The translations under genes and the position numbers were made by a program. Positions 37,562 through 45,968 of a stretch of DNA of 64,000 bases are shown in pieces. The notes under the pieces are model-generated. The model saw nothing but the letters and a program-made list of their open reading frames with translations, had not been told where the DNA came from and made no database searches. Location: contig CAVZFC010000019.1 of the NCBI GenBank assembly GCA_963774445.1, positions 1,240,001-1,304,000 of the forward strand. The letters are read 5' to 3'. The first letter of the stretch is position 1. Every line of letters starts with the position of its first letter. This stretch comes from CAVUQH01 sp963774445 (GTDB lineage Bacteria > Myxococcota_A > Polyangia > Haliangiales > Haliangiaceae).

Positions 37562-38017
37562 ATGATGTCGATGAGGACCGCCTATCATTCGCGCCGTCGC
37601 GACGGCCTGTACAACGCAGCGCGCCAGACGGCACGCGTGCTGGTTGCCGATGATGACGACGAGCTGCGCGCGCTGGTCAGCGAGACGCTGCGCGACGACG
37701 GCTACGAGGTGCTCGAGGCGACCAACGGCCACCAGCTGCTCGAAGTCATCGGGTCGATGCTGATGGGTGAGCCGACGGCCGAGCCGTTCGAGCTGATCAT
37801 CTCGGACGTGCGCTTGCCCGGGGGCGTGAGCGGACTCGACATGCTGGCGGGTCTCCGGCGCGCCGACTGGTCGCTGCCAGTGCTCCTGATGACCGGCTAC
37901 GGCGACGACGCCGTCTACGAGGAGGCCGCCCGGCTGGGGGCGTACGTGCTGGACAAACCGCTCGACCTGGACGATCTGCGCACGGCGGCCATCAATCTCG
38001 CGCCCCCCCGGGTGTGA
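37562..38017 (+). CDS. Stand-alone response regulator receiver protein
   Basis: The protein has 151 residues: a basic N-terminal extension of about 27 residues, then one receiver domain. Motifs are VLVADDDDELR (acidic pocket), phospho-acceptor Asp82 in LIISDVRLPGG, LLMTGYGDD and Lys in YVLDKPLDLDD. There is no output domain, so it probably acts by protein contact or as a phosphate sink. The ATG is preceded by AAGGAAGG and a likely sigma-54 promoter. It follows the NtrC-type regulator by 115 bases and is likely controlled by it. Confidence 0.93.
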   Translation: MMSMRTAYHSRRRDGLYNAARQTARVLVADDDDELRALVSETLRDDGYEVLEATNGHQLLEVIGSMLMGEPTAEPFELIISDVRLPGGVSGLDMLAGLRRADWSLPVLLMTGYGDDAVYEEAARLGAYVLDKPLDLDDLRTAAINLAPPRV

Positions 38018-38066
38018 CGAGCGGGGGCTGTCGCGCTCGGACGAGTCGGTGCATACTGGCAGCACC

Positions 38067-38510
38067 ATGGCCGGCCAGCGAACCTGTATCAAGTGCAACT
38101 CCCCGCAGGAGCCGATCGTCATCCTCGGCGTCGAAATCGATCGCTGCATCAACTGTGGCGGCCTCTGGCTCGACGCCGGCGAGCTGAAGGAGCTGGTTGC
38201 CCGCCGGCCCGCGCCGGGCAGCGACGAGCAGCTCGAGGCGAAGATCGCGCAGCTGTCCCGGGTGCGGCCGACCGGCGGCGCCGCGCCATCGGACGTCGAT
38301 GTCGTCAACCGGGCGTGCCCCGCGTGCCGCGGCAAGCTGATCATCGCCACCTTCGGCGACGCCAGCATCGAGCAGTGCAACGCGTGCTACGGCGTCTTCG
38401 TCGACCGCGGCGAGCTGGCCAAGGCGATGAAGCTGGTCAACAGCGGCGAGGCCACGACCATCATGGCGCTGGCCGGATCGGTCACGACGTCGGGCTCGAT
38501 CGGCAGCTAG
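38067..38510 (+). CDS. Protein with two TFIIB-type (zf-TFIIB) zinc fingers
   Basis: The protein has 147 residues. There are two zinc-binding units: CIKC...CINCGGLWLDAGELKEL (about 7-45) and CPAC...CNACYGVFVDRGELAKA (about 88-125), each with the C-x2-C...C-x2-C-G-x-(W/F)-x-D-x-G-E-L pattern of zf-TFIIB proteins. A variable linker joins them and the end is Thr/Ser/Gly-rich. The function of this family is unknown. CATACT (38052-38057) ends nine bases before ATG 38067; no Shine-Dalgarno. An ATG at 38049 overlaps that element and is less likely. Confidence 0.85.
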   Translation: MAGQRTCIKCNSPQEPIVILGVEIDRCINCGGLWLDAGELKELVARRPAPGSDEQLEAKIAQLSRVRPTGGAAPSDVDVVNRACPACRGKLIIATFGDASIEQCNACYGVFVDRGELAKAMKLVNSGEATTIMALAGSVTTSGSIGS

Positions 38511-38515
38511 CCAGG

Positions 38516-39127
38516 CTAGTCGTCGTAGCGGACGCGGATGCGGGTGCTGTCGCCGCCCAGCGAGCGGCAGGCCAGTAGCTCGCCGCGGACGTTCTTGGCA
38601 CCGGACATCTCGACCGCGGCGATGGCGAAGCCGAGGACGGCGTAGCTGAGCGCGAGGTGGGGGACGGGCCAGTCGGTGACCTCGACGTCGGCGATCCCGC
38701 CGCCCTCACCCTTGCTGTGGCTCACCGTCACCGTGCCCTCGGTGAAGTGCTCGCGCCACAGCTTGGCCGCCTTGTTCATGACCCACTCGGGAGAGCCGAG
38801 CTTGATGAACATGCGGAAGATGTTGGGGGTGTTGATCGTGGCGCCCCATCGGCCGAGCTCGACGTTCAGCGCCAGGTCACCCTTGCCGAAGCGACGATCG
38901 ATCACCTCGCCGAGCTCGATGAACAGCGGGTAGTTGTACCAGGCGTGCTTGTCGATCTCGGAGCGCATCAGCATGCGACCGTAGGCGCCGAGCTCGGGGA
39001 TCATCGCGTCCAGGGCCTCCTGGCCGTGATGGTCGAGTACCCATCGTCTGCGCGAGTAGAGCGCTGCTCCGCGAACCTGTAGCATCGAGTGGCCAGCGCC
39101 GGCCCCGCCGGCCAACGCTTTTGCCAT
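38516..39127 (-). CDS. DUF2378/TIGR02265-like protein (tentative)
   Basis: The protein has 203 residues. The core pattern RRRWVLDHHGQEALDAMIPEL, YNYPLFIELGEVIDRRFGKGD, VELGRWGATINTPNIFRMF, LGSPEWVMNKAAKLWREHF and ALSYAVLGFAIAAVEMSGAK resembles the paralogous family TIGR02265/DUF2378, largely limited to Myxococcales; function unknown. The assignment is from recalled family features only. TTGACG on the minus strand is 31-36 bases before ATG 39127, but a -10 would overlap the ATG, so ATG 39085 (MLQVRGAAL) may be the true start. It converges with the zinc-finger gene, six bases apart. Confidence 0.7.
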   Translation of the reverse strand: MAKALAGGAGAGHSMLQVRGAALYSRRRWVLDHHGQEALDAMIPELGAYGRMLMRSEIDKHAWYNYPLFIELGEVIDRRFGKGDLALNVELGRWGATINTPNIFRMFIKLGSPEWVMNKAAKLWREHFTEGTVTVSHSKGEGGGIADVEVTDWPVPHLALSYAVLGFAIAAVEMSGAKNVRGELLACRSLGGDSTRIRVRYDD

Positions 39128-39192
39128 AGTTCAGCCTCGCCGCCGGTTCGTCAACCCGGGGCATTAACTCGGCGCGTCATGAGGCGCCGTCG

Positions 39193-42100
39193 CTAACGGT
39201 CGCTGAGAATCAAGCAGCCGAACGTGCGCTCGGGGTTGGCGATTCCCTGGCCGATCGCCCATTGGCGCGCGGCGGCCTGGAGTTGCTCGCCCTCGTCGCC
39301 GCCGATCAATGCGCCGCGGGCGTGGCGGGCGGCGTTTTCGAACCCGCGAAGCCCGCCGTCGGCGAGGGCGGCCTGGGCGCGCTCGAGCAACGCGACGGCC
39401 TCGTCGTCGCGGCCCCGGGCCGCCGCGATGGCGCCCCGCATGGCGGTGCCCACCGGTCTCATGCTGACCGCCGGATGCTTCTCGAGTTGCCGGGCCGCGC
39501 GATCTGCGCGACCGAAATCGCGACGGGCCAGGGCGCTCTGGGCGCGCAGGTGATGCAGCTCGAAGCGGATCATGTCGATTCGGCTCAGCATGGCTCGCGA
39601 GGAGCGGGTCCACAGCTCCTCGATCTGCTCGTGCGCCTCGGCATGCTGTCCGCGAAAGAAGGCGCAGTGAGCTCTCGACAGCCCCGCGTAGTAGTGCTGC
39701 AGGTGAAAGCGCGCCCGCGACCACGGTTCCATCACGCGATCGACCATCTGCTCGACGGCCTCGACGTCACCGTCGGCAAACAGCGTGCCCATGGCCGGTA
39801 CGCCGGTGAACAGGTTGCCGGCCGCGTAGAGGTCGCCGACGTCGCGCGCCGAGGCGCGCAGGGCGATGACATCCTCGGCCATGGTGCGAATCTCGCCGAG
39901 GAAGTAGAGCGCCCAGATGCGGTACATCTCTCCGGTCGCCAGCTCCCAGCTCACGCCGGCGCACCGGGTGCGCATGATCTTCATGTAGGCCTCGGTCACC
40001 TCGACCGCGCCGTGGAACTCGCCGTTCTGGTACCGGTACAGGGCCACGCAGCCGCCGCCGACGCTGCGAAGATAGGGATCGTCGAGCTCCTCGGCCAGCG
40101 CCTGCATCCGCGGCAGCAGTTTTGCCGCTCGCCGGCGACCGCGCGCGGTGACCGAGAGAAAGGCGATCTCGAGCGCCAGCGCTCGCGCCAGGCGGACCGG
40201 CTCGCCCGCGCGGAGGGCGGCCAGGAGATGCCGCGACTGGAATTCGGCGCCGATGATCGTGTCGGCCATGCCCAGCCCCACCGACGCGGTCCAGCACGCG
40301 TCGATCCGCGCGAGGTCCTCGCGGGTCACCTGGCTCTCGTCGCGGCGCTTCGAGTGCAGCCCGCGCAGCCGTAGTCGCCCGCGGGCCAGCGCCAGGCGGG
40401 GCAGCGTCCAGCGGCCCGGCGGCTTGTAGCGATAACCGAGCACATCCAGGACGTCGGCCAGGATCTCGACGCCGCGATCGATGTGACCGCTGCGCAGGAA
40501 GGCCAGCGCCGCCTTCTGCCGCAGCTCGACGTTGCTGGCCGCCTGTGCGCCGTCGGCAGCCCGGAGGTACTCGTCGGCCGCGGTCGAGCAGTGGCCGCTG
40601 TTCTCCAGCGCCTTGGCCCGGTTCACGCGCAGGTCGCGCTCTTCGTCAAGATCGGCGGCGAATTCGAGCGCCAGGGAGTAGAGCTCGGCGGCGCGCTCGA
40701 AGGCCAGCGTGTCGACGGCCTCGGCGGCGGCCGGAAGCGCCTCCAGGGCGGCACGCTCGCGATCTCCGGCACCCAGCCACTCCTCGACCAGCACGCGGGG
40801 GGTGGCGCGGCGGGTCCGTTGCAGCGCTTCGGCCAGGCGGCGGTGATAGTCGCGCACGGCGACGCTACCCAGCTCGGCGATCACCGACTCGCGAACCCGA
40901 TCGTGATAGGTCACCAGCTCGTCGCGCGCGTGCGGTCGGAGCAGGTTCTGCGCCTCGAGCAGCGACAGCGACGGGCCGATCTCCGAGTCGGCGCCAACCG
41001 CCGCTTCGACCACGGGGATCGGTGTCGGGCGGGCGGCGACCGCGATCACCGCGAGGATCTCCCGCGCCGTCTCCGGCAGGTTGGCGAAGCGCGAGCGCAG
41101 CATCTGGTCCAGGGAGGGCGGCCCGGTGTCGCCGTCGACGCCGGCGGCGACGCGGGTGGCGTGATGGCGCACCAGCTCGTCGACCAGGAGCGGGTGCCCG
41201 CGAGCCTCTCGGGTGATCGCCGATGCGCGGACATCGTCCCCGGTGCTGGCCAGAAGCTGAGCAGCCAGCTCGTCGGTCTCGCGCTCCGACAGCGGGCCCA
41301 GCGCGATCAGTCGCGGTACGATGGCGCCGCGGGTGACCGCGCGCAGGCGCTCGAGCTCGACCAGGAGCGGGCTGGTCTCTGCTTCTTCCTCGCGGTAGGT
41401 CGCCACCAGCAGCAGGCCGGGAGCATCGGGCCCGAGCACGGTGTTGACCAGCAGGGCCGCGCTGTCGACGTCGCCCCACTGGAGATCGTCGATGAACAGG
41501 ACCAGTGGACCGGCATCGGCCAGGTTGGCCAACAGCTCGCGCAACCCGCGAAACGCCAGACGGCGTTGCTCGGACGGATCGAGCGCGCCAAACGTGCGGC
41601 GGCGCGGCTCGGCGACGGCGGGGATTCGCTTGAGCACCGGAAACAGTCGCGCCAGCGCGGTGGTCTCCGGCGGCAGCAGCGCGTCGACCTCGACGCGGGG
41701 GCTGCCGGACAGATAGGCGGCGATGTCGTCGATCAGGTTGTCGAATGCCTTGTAGCGCAGGAGCTCGTTTTGAAAGCAGCGGCCGGTGAAGACCAGGGCG
41801 CCGAAGTCGCGCTGGACCTGGTCGAGAAACTCGCGCACCAGGGCGGTCTTGCCCATTCCCGAGCGCCCGCGCACGAACACCGACACCGCCTCGCCGTGGC
41901 GCACGTCCTCGAAGGCGGACAGCAGCTGGAACAGCTCGGCCCGCCGGCCGACGAACGGGCGCCCGCTGGAAAGCGCCGCCTCGACCATCATCTTGGGGAC
42001 GCTGGCCCGCCGCCCCAGTCGGCGCAGGATCTCGGCGCCGTCGGGCCGTTCCGATGGTTCGAGCTTGATCAGCTGCTCGCACAGGTCAGCGAGGTCGCCG

Positions 42101-42918
42101 GGCAGGTCGGGGACCAGGCTCCGCGGCGACGCCGGCTCGGACATCTGCTTGACCCGGAGCATGTTGTCGCGTGCGCCGAGGAACGGCACCGTGCCGGTCA
42201 AGGCGCGGTACAGGACGATGCCCATGCTGTACCAGTCGCTGGCTTTGGTCAGCGGTCGGCCGCCGGCCTGCTCGGGCGACATGTAGGCGATGGTGCCGAC
42301 CAGCCGGTCGCTCGAGGTGATGTAGACGTCGCGGTTGCCGACGTCGGCGGCGAGGCCGAAGTCGCACAAGACGACCCGTCCGCTGTCGCGCTCGACCAGC
42401 ACGTTCGACGGCTTGATGTCGCGGTGCAGGCGGCCGGCGGCGTGGAGGGCGACCACGCCCTCGCACAACTGACCGAAGGCGTCGCGCAGGCGCTCCTCGT
42501 CGAGGTAGCCGTTGATCGAGGTCGACACCGGAGACTGCGCCACGGTGTCGACGGTGCGGGTTTCGAGCTCGGCCAGCGCTCGCGGCGCCTGGTGCGAGGT
42601 CGTCGACCCGGTGATGTCGTCCTCGCCGCGTACATAGGCGAGCAACGTGGTTCCCCGCACCAACTCCATGGTGAAGAGCATCTCGCCGTCGAGGTCGATC
42701 AGCTCGTAGAGGTTGATCAGGTTGCGGTGGTTGATGCCGGTCAGCGCGCGGAACTCGCGCTTGAAGCCGAAAATCGCCGGGGCGTCCGAACGCAGCAACG
42801 TCTTGAGCGCGACCACCGCGTTGCGGTGTCGGTCGAACGCTTCGTAGACCACCCCCATGCCCCCCGCCCCCAGCTTCTTGCGAATTTCGAAGCGCTGGTT
42901 ATCTGCGGATACGCTCAC
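39193..42918 (-). CDS. Giant Ser/Thr kinase with AAA/STAND ATPase and TPR repeats
   Basis: The protein has 1241 residues. The kinase domain has LGAGGMGVVYEAFD, VVALK, HRDIKPSN (about 165), LCDFGLAAD (DFG intact, about 184) and YMSPEQ. The ATPase has GRSGMGKTALV (about 350) and LFIDDLQWGDVDS (about 473). A helical TPR-like C-terminal half of about 600 residues completes it. It is closer to the protein at 27974-31693 than to that at 2325-6014. No membrane segment. A minus-strand promoter (TTGGTC, 18 bp, TATCAT) ends 11 bases before the GTG start. It is the only one of the three giant paralogs in this window with a fully canonical DFG. Confidence 0.93.
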   Translation of the reverse strand: MSVSADNQRFEIRKKLGAGGMGVVYEAFDRHRNAVVALKTLLRSDAPAIFGFKREFRALTGINHRNLINLYELIDLDGEMLFTMELVRGTTLLAYVRGEDDITGSTTSHQAPRALAELETRTVDTVAQSPVSTSINGYLDEERLRDAFGQLCEGVVALHAAGRLHRDIKPSNVLVERDSGRVVLCDFGLAADVGNRDVYITSSDRLVGTIAYMSPEQAGGRPLTKASDWYSMGIVLYRALTGTVPFLGARDNMLRVKQMSEPASPRSLVPDLPGDLADLCEQLIKLEPSERPDGAEILRRLGRRASVPKMMVEAALSSGRPFVGRRAELFQLLSAFEDVRHGEAVSVFVRGRSGMGKTALVREFLDQVQRDFGALVFTGRCFQNELLRYKAFDNLIDDIAAYLSGSPRVEVDALLPPETTALARLFPVLKRIPAVAEPRRRTFGALDPSEQRRLAFRGLRELLANLADAGPLVLFIDDLQWGDVDSAALLVNTVLGPDAPGLLLVATYREEEAETSPLLVELERLRAVTRGAIVPRLIALGPLSERETDELAAQLLASTGDDVRASAITREARGHPLLVDELVRHHATRVAAGVDGDTGPPSLDQMLRSRFANLPETAREILAVIAVAARPTPIPVVEAAVGADSEIGPSLSLLEAQNLLRPHARDELVTYHDRVRESVIAELGSVAVRDYHRRLAEALQRTRRATPRVLVEEWLGAGDRERAALEALPAAAEAVDTLAFERAAELYSLALEFAADLDEERDLRVNRAKALENSGHCSTAADEYLRAADGAQAASNVELRQKAALAFLRSGHIDRGVEILADVLDVLGYRYKPPGRWTLPRLALARGRLRLRGLHSKRRDESQVTREDLARIDACWTASVGLGMADTIIGAEFQSRHLLAALRAGEPVRLARALALEIAFLSVTARGRRRAAKLLPRMQALAEELDDPYLRSVGGGCVALYRYQNGEFHGAVEVTEAYMKIMRTRCAGVSWELATGEMYRIWALYFLGEIRTMAEDVIALRASARDVGDLYAAGNLFTGVPAMGTLFADGDVEAVEQMVDRVMEPWSRARFHLQHYYAGLSRAHCAFFRGQHAEAHEQIEELWTRSSRAMLSRIDMIRFELHHLRAQSALARRDFGRADRAARQLEKHPAVSMRPVGTAMRGAIAAARGRDDEAVALLERAQAALADGGLRGFENAARHARGALIGGDEGEQLQAAARQWAIGQGIANPERTFGCLILSDR

Positions 42919-42929
42919 GCGTATCGATC

Positions 42930-42959
42930 ATGATACCGAGAGCGCGGCCCGGTGACCAA
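42930..42959 (-). promoter_or_regulatory. Promoter of the giant kinase gene at 42918
   Basis: Minus strand: -35 TTGGTC (42959-42954), 18-bp spacer, -10 TATCAT (42935-42930), then 11 bases to the GTG. The -10 is embedded in the near-palindrome GTATCGATCATGATAC (42921-42936), a possible operator. Confidence 0.6.
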
Positions 42960-42960
42960 C

Positions 42961-43617
42961 TCAGATCGGCGACGGCCAGGCGATTCCGGGCTTCGCCCGA
43001 TGCGCTGCGAAATCCCACTCGCTGGCCAGCACGCCGAAACCGAGGGAGTCGAGGTAGCCCGGGCTGGGCGCGCGGTCGCCGTAGCGCTCTGCGCGCTCGC
43101 GGCGCTCGAGCCGGAGCCCGAGCTTTTGCGCAACCCGCACCGAGCCCACGTTCGCGGCCGCGCACAGCACCGTGATGCGGCGGAAGCCCCAGCCACCTTC
43201 CTCCTGTGCCGTGAACCCCGCGGTCACGAGCGCGCCGACCGTCTCGGTGCACAACCCCTCGCCCTGGCGATCGCCGCGGATCCAGTAGCCGACCTCGGCC
43301 GTGCTCTCGCCCACGTCTACGTGGTGAAAGCTGACGCCGCCCAGGAGCGTGGCCTCATCGCGGTCCAGGACGGCCAGGGGAAAGTCGCGGCAGTCGCGCT
43401 TGGCGACGCTGCGGCGGGCCTGCTCGACGTAGAAGGTGGTGTCGTCGACGTCGGCGTCTCCCGAGCTGTCCAGGGGCAACCACAGCCAGGCCAGATCGCG
43501 GCTGGCCGCGATCGCCGCGTGGAGCCTGGGCCCGTCGCCTTTGCGATAGCGGCGGATGAGGGTCCGGCTGGCCTCGATCCGGCCCGGGAGCGGGGATGGA
43601 ATCGTCCAGCCACGCAT
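42961..43617 (-). CDS. GNAT-family N-acetyltransferase (RimJ/RimL type)
   Basis: The protein has 218 residues. It has the RimJ/RimL-like start LIRRYRKGDGPRLHAAIAAS, the substrate region FPLAVLDRDEATLLGGVSFHHVD, STAEVGYWIRGDRQGEG (acetyl-CoA-binding segment, beta4 and pyrophosphate loop) and ITVLCAAANVGSVRVAQKLGLRLE (alpha4). It would acetylate a protein N-terminus or small amine; the target is unknown. A poor -10-like TAGGCC lies about ten bases before the ATG. It ends two bases beyond the -35 of the downstream kinase gene. Confidence 0.9.
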   Translation of the reverse strand: MRGWTIPSPLPGRIEASRTLIRRYRKGDGPRLHAAIAASRDLAWLWLPLDSSGDADVDDTTFYVEQARRSVAKRDCRDFPLAVLDRDEATLLGGVSFHHVDVGESTAEVGYWIRGDRQGEGLCTETVGALVTAGFTAQEEGGWGFRRITVLCAAANVGSVRVAQKLGLRLERRERAERYGDRAPSPGYLDSLGFGVLASEWDFAAHRAKPGIAWPSPI

Positions 43618-43687
43618 GGGTCAGGGGGGCCTAGCGATCCTTTCGGGGTTCGTCGGTACCGCGCTCACGGCGCGGTTGCGGGACCGC

Positions 43688-43777
43688 TCACGTTGACACG
43701 CCGAGTCGGGGCAGCAGCCAGTACTGCAGTACGGCCCAGCCACCGATGACCGCGACGAACACCAAGACATCGTGCAT
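43688..43777 (-). CDS. Candidate 29-residue single-span membrane peptide
   Basis: An ATG frame encodes MHDVLVFVAVIGGWAVLQYW followed by LLPRLGVST: a short polar start, one membrane helix and a basic end. Small proteins with this style (GGW...LPRLG) occur in proteobacterial genomes, often near cytochrome or metal genes, but no such neighbour is seen here. A -10-like TACAGC lies directly upstream and there is no Shine-Dalgarno. The rest of the 297-base gap (43618-43914) shows no other gene. Confidence 0.5.
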   Translation of the reverse strand: MHDVLVFVAVIGGWAVLQYWLLPRLGVST

Positions 43778-43914
43778 ACCGTGCTGTACCCCCCGGGCGG
43801 GGCCGGCGCAAGCGGCGCAGTCCGTGCCGCGCTGGCCCGGCCGTCCGGGCCAGCGCGCGCAGTCGCCGAGACTGTTGATGGATCGTCCCGCCGGATCGCG
43901 CGTTTCGTAGGGCG

Positions 43915-44436
43915 ATGAGGGCCTTCGCGACGAGTGCCGCCGCGCTGTTCGTTTTTTGCGCGACTTCGGCGATGGCGGGGACGCCGTCGCCGCGCGTCGA
44001 CGCCGGCTTTGGCCCGGCGGTCTCGGGCCTGCGCCTGGCGGTGTCGATCGCTCGCGACGGCAAGACCGCGCGTTTTCGCGTGCGCAACGGCGGTCGCGCG
44101 GCGGTCACCTTCGCCGCGCGCATGAGCTGCTCGGGCTACAGCAGCTTCTGGCTGCAGGCCGGCGCCGACGACCAGAAGCTCGCCACGCTGTGGGCCTACG
44201 AGCCGCAGCGCGCCGGCTTGACCACGCATCCGCTGCGCACGGTCTGCACGCGCAACGGCCCGGTCGAGCTGGTCACCGTGAAGCCGGGAAAGACCGCCGA
44301 CATCGCCGTACCTGTCGCCAAGGGCGAGGCGGTGGCCGGCGGCAGCGAGCGCTACGTGCAAGGTCACGCGGCGCTCTGGCTGGAGGGTAAGCACCCGCGC
44401 CGGGTCGAGTTCGCCAGCCTGATCGGCCGGCGCTAG
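43915..44436 (+). CDS. Secreted protein of unknown function
   Basis: The protein has 173 residues. Signal peptide MRAFATSAAALFVFCATSAM ends near AMAG. The mature part is beta-rich: LRLAVSIARDGKTARFRVRN, GRAAVTFAARMSCSGYSSFW, PLRTVCTRNGPVELVTVKPG, GHAALWLEG. This is an immunoglobulin-like sandwich with two Cys that could pair. Such folds occur in periplasmic proteins of varied roles; no family recognised. It is followed by a hairpin in the convergent gap. Confidence 0.7.
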   Translation: MRAFATSAAALFVFCATSAMAGTPSPRVDAGFGPAVSGLRLAVSIARDGKTARFRVRNGGRAAVTFAARMSCSGYSSFWLQAGADDQKLATLWAYEPQRAGLTTHPLRTVCTRNGPVELVTVKPGKTADIAVPVAKGEAVAGGSERYVQGHAALWLEGKHPRRVEFASLIGRR

Positions 44437-44534
44437 AGCACCGACCGGTTTACCTTCGGTCGCCCTGGTCGCGGTTGCAGCGCGGCGGCCAATGGCCGGC
44501 CGCAGCTCATCGATCGCGGCAGGACAGCGGGTGT

Positions 44535-44567
44535 GCGGTTGCCGGCATCTCGAGATGGGACAACCGC
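44535..44567. terminator. Hairpin between convergent genes
   Basis: GCGGTTG (44535-44541) pairs with CAACCGC (44561-44567) around the perfect 12-bp palindrome CATCTCGAGATG (44546-44557). It lies between gene ends at 44436 and 44593, so it may terminate both. No T-run. Confidence 0.45.
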
Positions 44568-44592
44568 GGGGGTGGTGTGGTTCCGGCGAACG

Positions 44593-45351
44593 CTAGAAGG
44601 CGCAGGAGGAGCGGACGCGGGCGGCCATCGGGTGGTTGGGATAGCGGGCGAGGAAGCGCTTGGCTTCGCGGGCGGCGTCGGTGGTGCGGTTGGCGGCGCA
44701 GAGGGCCAAAACGCGGGTGCCGAGGCGCTCGGGGGCGAGCTGGCCGGCGGGGAAGGTGTGGGCGTGGCGGTCCAGGAAGGCGAGGGCGGCGGTGGCGTCG
44801 TCGGCGGCGAGGGCGCGGCGGGCGCCGTCGAGGAGCTTCTTTTCGGCGGCCAGGGATTCGCGGGTGACGGCGGCGCGGTGGGGGCCGCGAAGGTGCGAGG
44901 GCTTCGTTCTTCGACTGCGCACCGCGCGCGGTGCGCGCGGTGCTTCGCTCGAAACGATCGGTTCCGCGGGGGCCGTGGGGGCGGGGGCGGGCGTGAGGGC
45001 GGGCGCGGGTGTGGGGGCGAGGGTGAGCGCGGGTGTGGGGGCGGAGGCGTGGGCGGGCGTGGGGGCGGGGGGGGCGGTCGAACGGGATCGCAGGGTGAGG
45101 TAGCCGCCGGTGGACAGGCCGCCGACGAGGGCGACGCCGACGAGGAGCTTGAGGGTGAGGCCGGTGGTGGTGGCGGCGGGGGCCGAGCTGGCGGCGGCGC
45201 TGCTGCTCGGGGTTGACGTTGCGGTGCCGGCGGGGGCGCCGAGTTGGGCGAACAGCGCGGCGCGGACCCGCTGCTTGTCCGCGGGGGTCGGCGTGTCGGC
45301 GTCACGCCCGGCCTCGACCAGTGCCTGCGCTTCGCGCGATAGCTCGCTCAT
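44593..45351 (-). CDS. Anti-sigma-like single-pass membrane protein with TPR-like C-terminal domain
   Basis: The protein has 252 residues. A short cytoplasmic part (MSELSREAQALVEAGRDADT...RVRAALFAQLG) precedes one membrane helix (LTLKLLVGVALVGGLSTGGYLTL). Then comes an extremely Pro/Ala/Thr-rich linker of about 50 residues and a helical TPR-like domain (LLDGARRALAADDATAALAF...EAKRFLARYPNHPMAARV). The ATG overlaps the stop of the ECF sigma gene (ATGA), as for sigma/anti-sigma pairs, and the layout is common in myxobacterial ECF operons. A perfect 20-bp palindrome (44917-44936) lies in the linker coding region, and the linker is a long G-tract region on the plus strand. Confidence 0.85.
   Translation of the reverse strand: MSELSREAQALVEAGRDADTPTPADKQRVRAALFAQLGAPAGTATSTPSSSAAASSAPAATTTGLTLKLLVGVALVGGLSTGGYLTLRSRSTAPPAPTPAHASAPTPALTLAPTPAPALTPAPAPTAPAEPIVSSEAPRAPRAVRSRRTKPSHLRGPHRAAVTRESLAAEKKLLDGARRALAADDATAALAFLDRHAHTFPAGQLAPERLGTRVLALCAANRTTDAAREAKRFLARYPNHPMAARVRSSCAF
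44917..44936. repeat. Perfect 20-bp palindrome inside a coding sequence
   Basis: GCGCACCGCGCGCGGTGCGC is exactly self-complementary and is flanked on the left by TTCGACT and on the right by CTTCGCTCGAA, which recall dispersed REP-like elements (TTCGACTGCGC). It encodes part of the linker of the anti-sigma-like protein (residues about 138-145). Confidence 0.75.
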
Positions 45352-45968
45352 TTCGTGAGTCTCCTTTCGCGCGCGCGGTGGCGGGCGACGGCGGCGTCGA
45401 ACGCCTGGCGCGCGGCGCGCAGGCGCGAGTAGATCGTGTTGGGGTTGACGTCGATGGCGTCGGCGATCTCGGGCACCGACATCTGCTCGAGCTCGGCGAG
45501 CACGAACACGTCGCGCTTGTCGTCGTCGAGGCCGTCGAGGATCTCGTGCAGCACGCGGGCGGCTTCAGCGCGGCTGGCCTGGTCGCGCGGGCTGAGACCG
45601 TGGGGGTCGGGCAGGCTCTCGTTCATCGGCTCGCCACGGTCCTTGCGCTGGGCTCGGCGGCGATGGTCGCGGGCCACGCGGCGGGCGATGCCGAACAGCC
45701 AGCTCTTGAGCGACGAGCGACCCTCGAACTCGGCCAGCCTCCGGTGGACCACGATGAAGACGTCCTGCACGGCGTCGTTGACCGATCGCGACGGCACGCC
45801 CAGTCGGCGGCAGGTGCGCCAGACGAAGGCGAAGTGGGCGTCGTAGACCTCCTCGAACGCGTAGGCGGTGCCCGGGGGATGGGGCGCCGCCGCCGGCTCG
45901 GGGGCCGGCGTGAGGTCGTGGGCGGTCACTGCCACATGATCCCCGTGGCCGTCGGATGCGGCATCCAT
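45348..45968 (-). CDS. ECF-type RNA polymerase sigma factor
   Basis: The protein has 206 residues. Region 2 reads FEEVYDAHFAFVWRTCRRLGVP, NDAVQDVFIVVHRRLAEFEG and SLKSWLFGIARRVARDHRRR. Region 4 reads LDDDKRDVFVLAELEQMSVPEIADAIDVNPNTIYSRLRAARQ, a typical helix-turn-helix. An acidic-His-Pro N-terminal leader of about 35 residues precedes region 2. The ATG overlaps the TAA of the upstream barrel-like gene (TAATG), and the TGA overlaps the ATG of the anti-sigma-like gene. The three form one operon, suggesting a response to envelope state. Confidence 0.95.
   Translation of the reverse strand: MDAASDGHGDHVAVTAHDLTPAPEPAAAPHPPGTAYAFEEVYDAHFAFVWRTCRRLGVPSRSVNDAVQDVFIVVHRRLAEFEGRSSLKSWLFGIARRVARDHRRRAQRKDRGEPMNESLPDPHGLSPRDQASRAEAARVLHEILDGLDDDKRDVFVLAELEQMSVPEIADAIDVNPNTIYSRLRAARQAFDAAVARHRARERRLTK

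Noticed and set aside
40483..42933. 816-codon open frame antisense to the third giant kinase
   Set aside because: Composition is that of a mirrored kinase gene; the minus-strand protein has full kinase and ATPase motifs.
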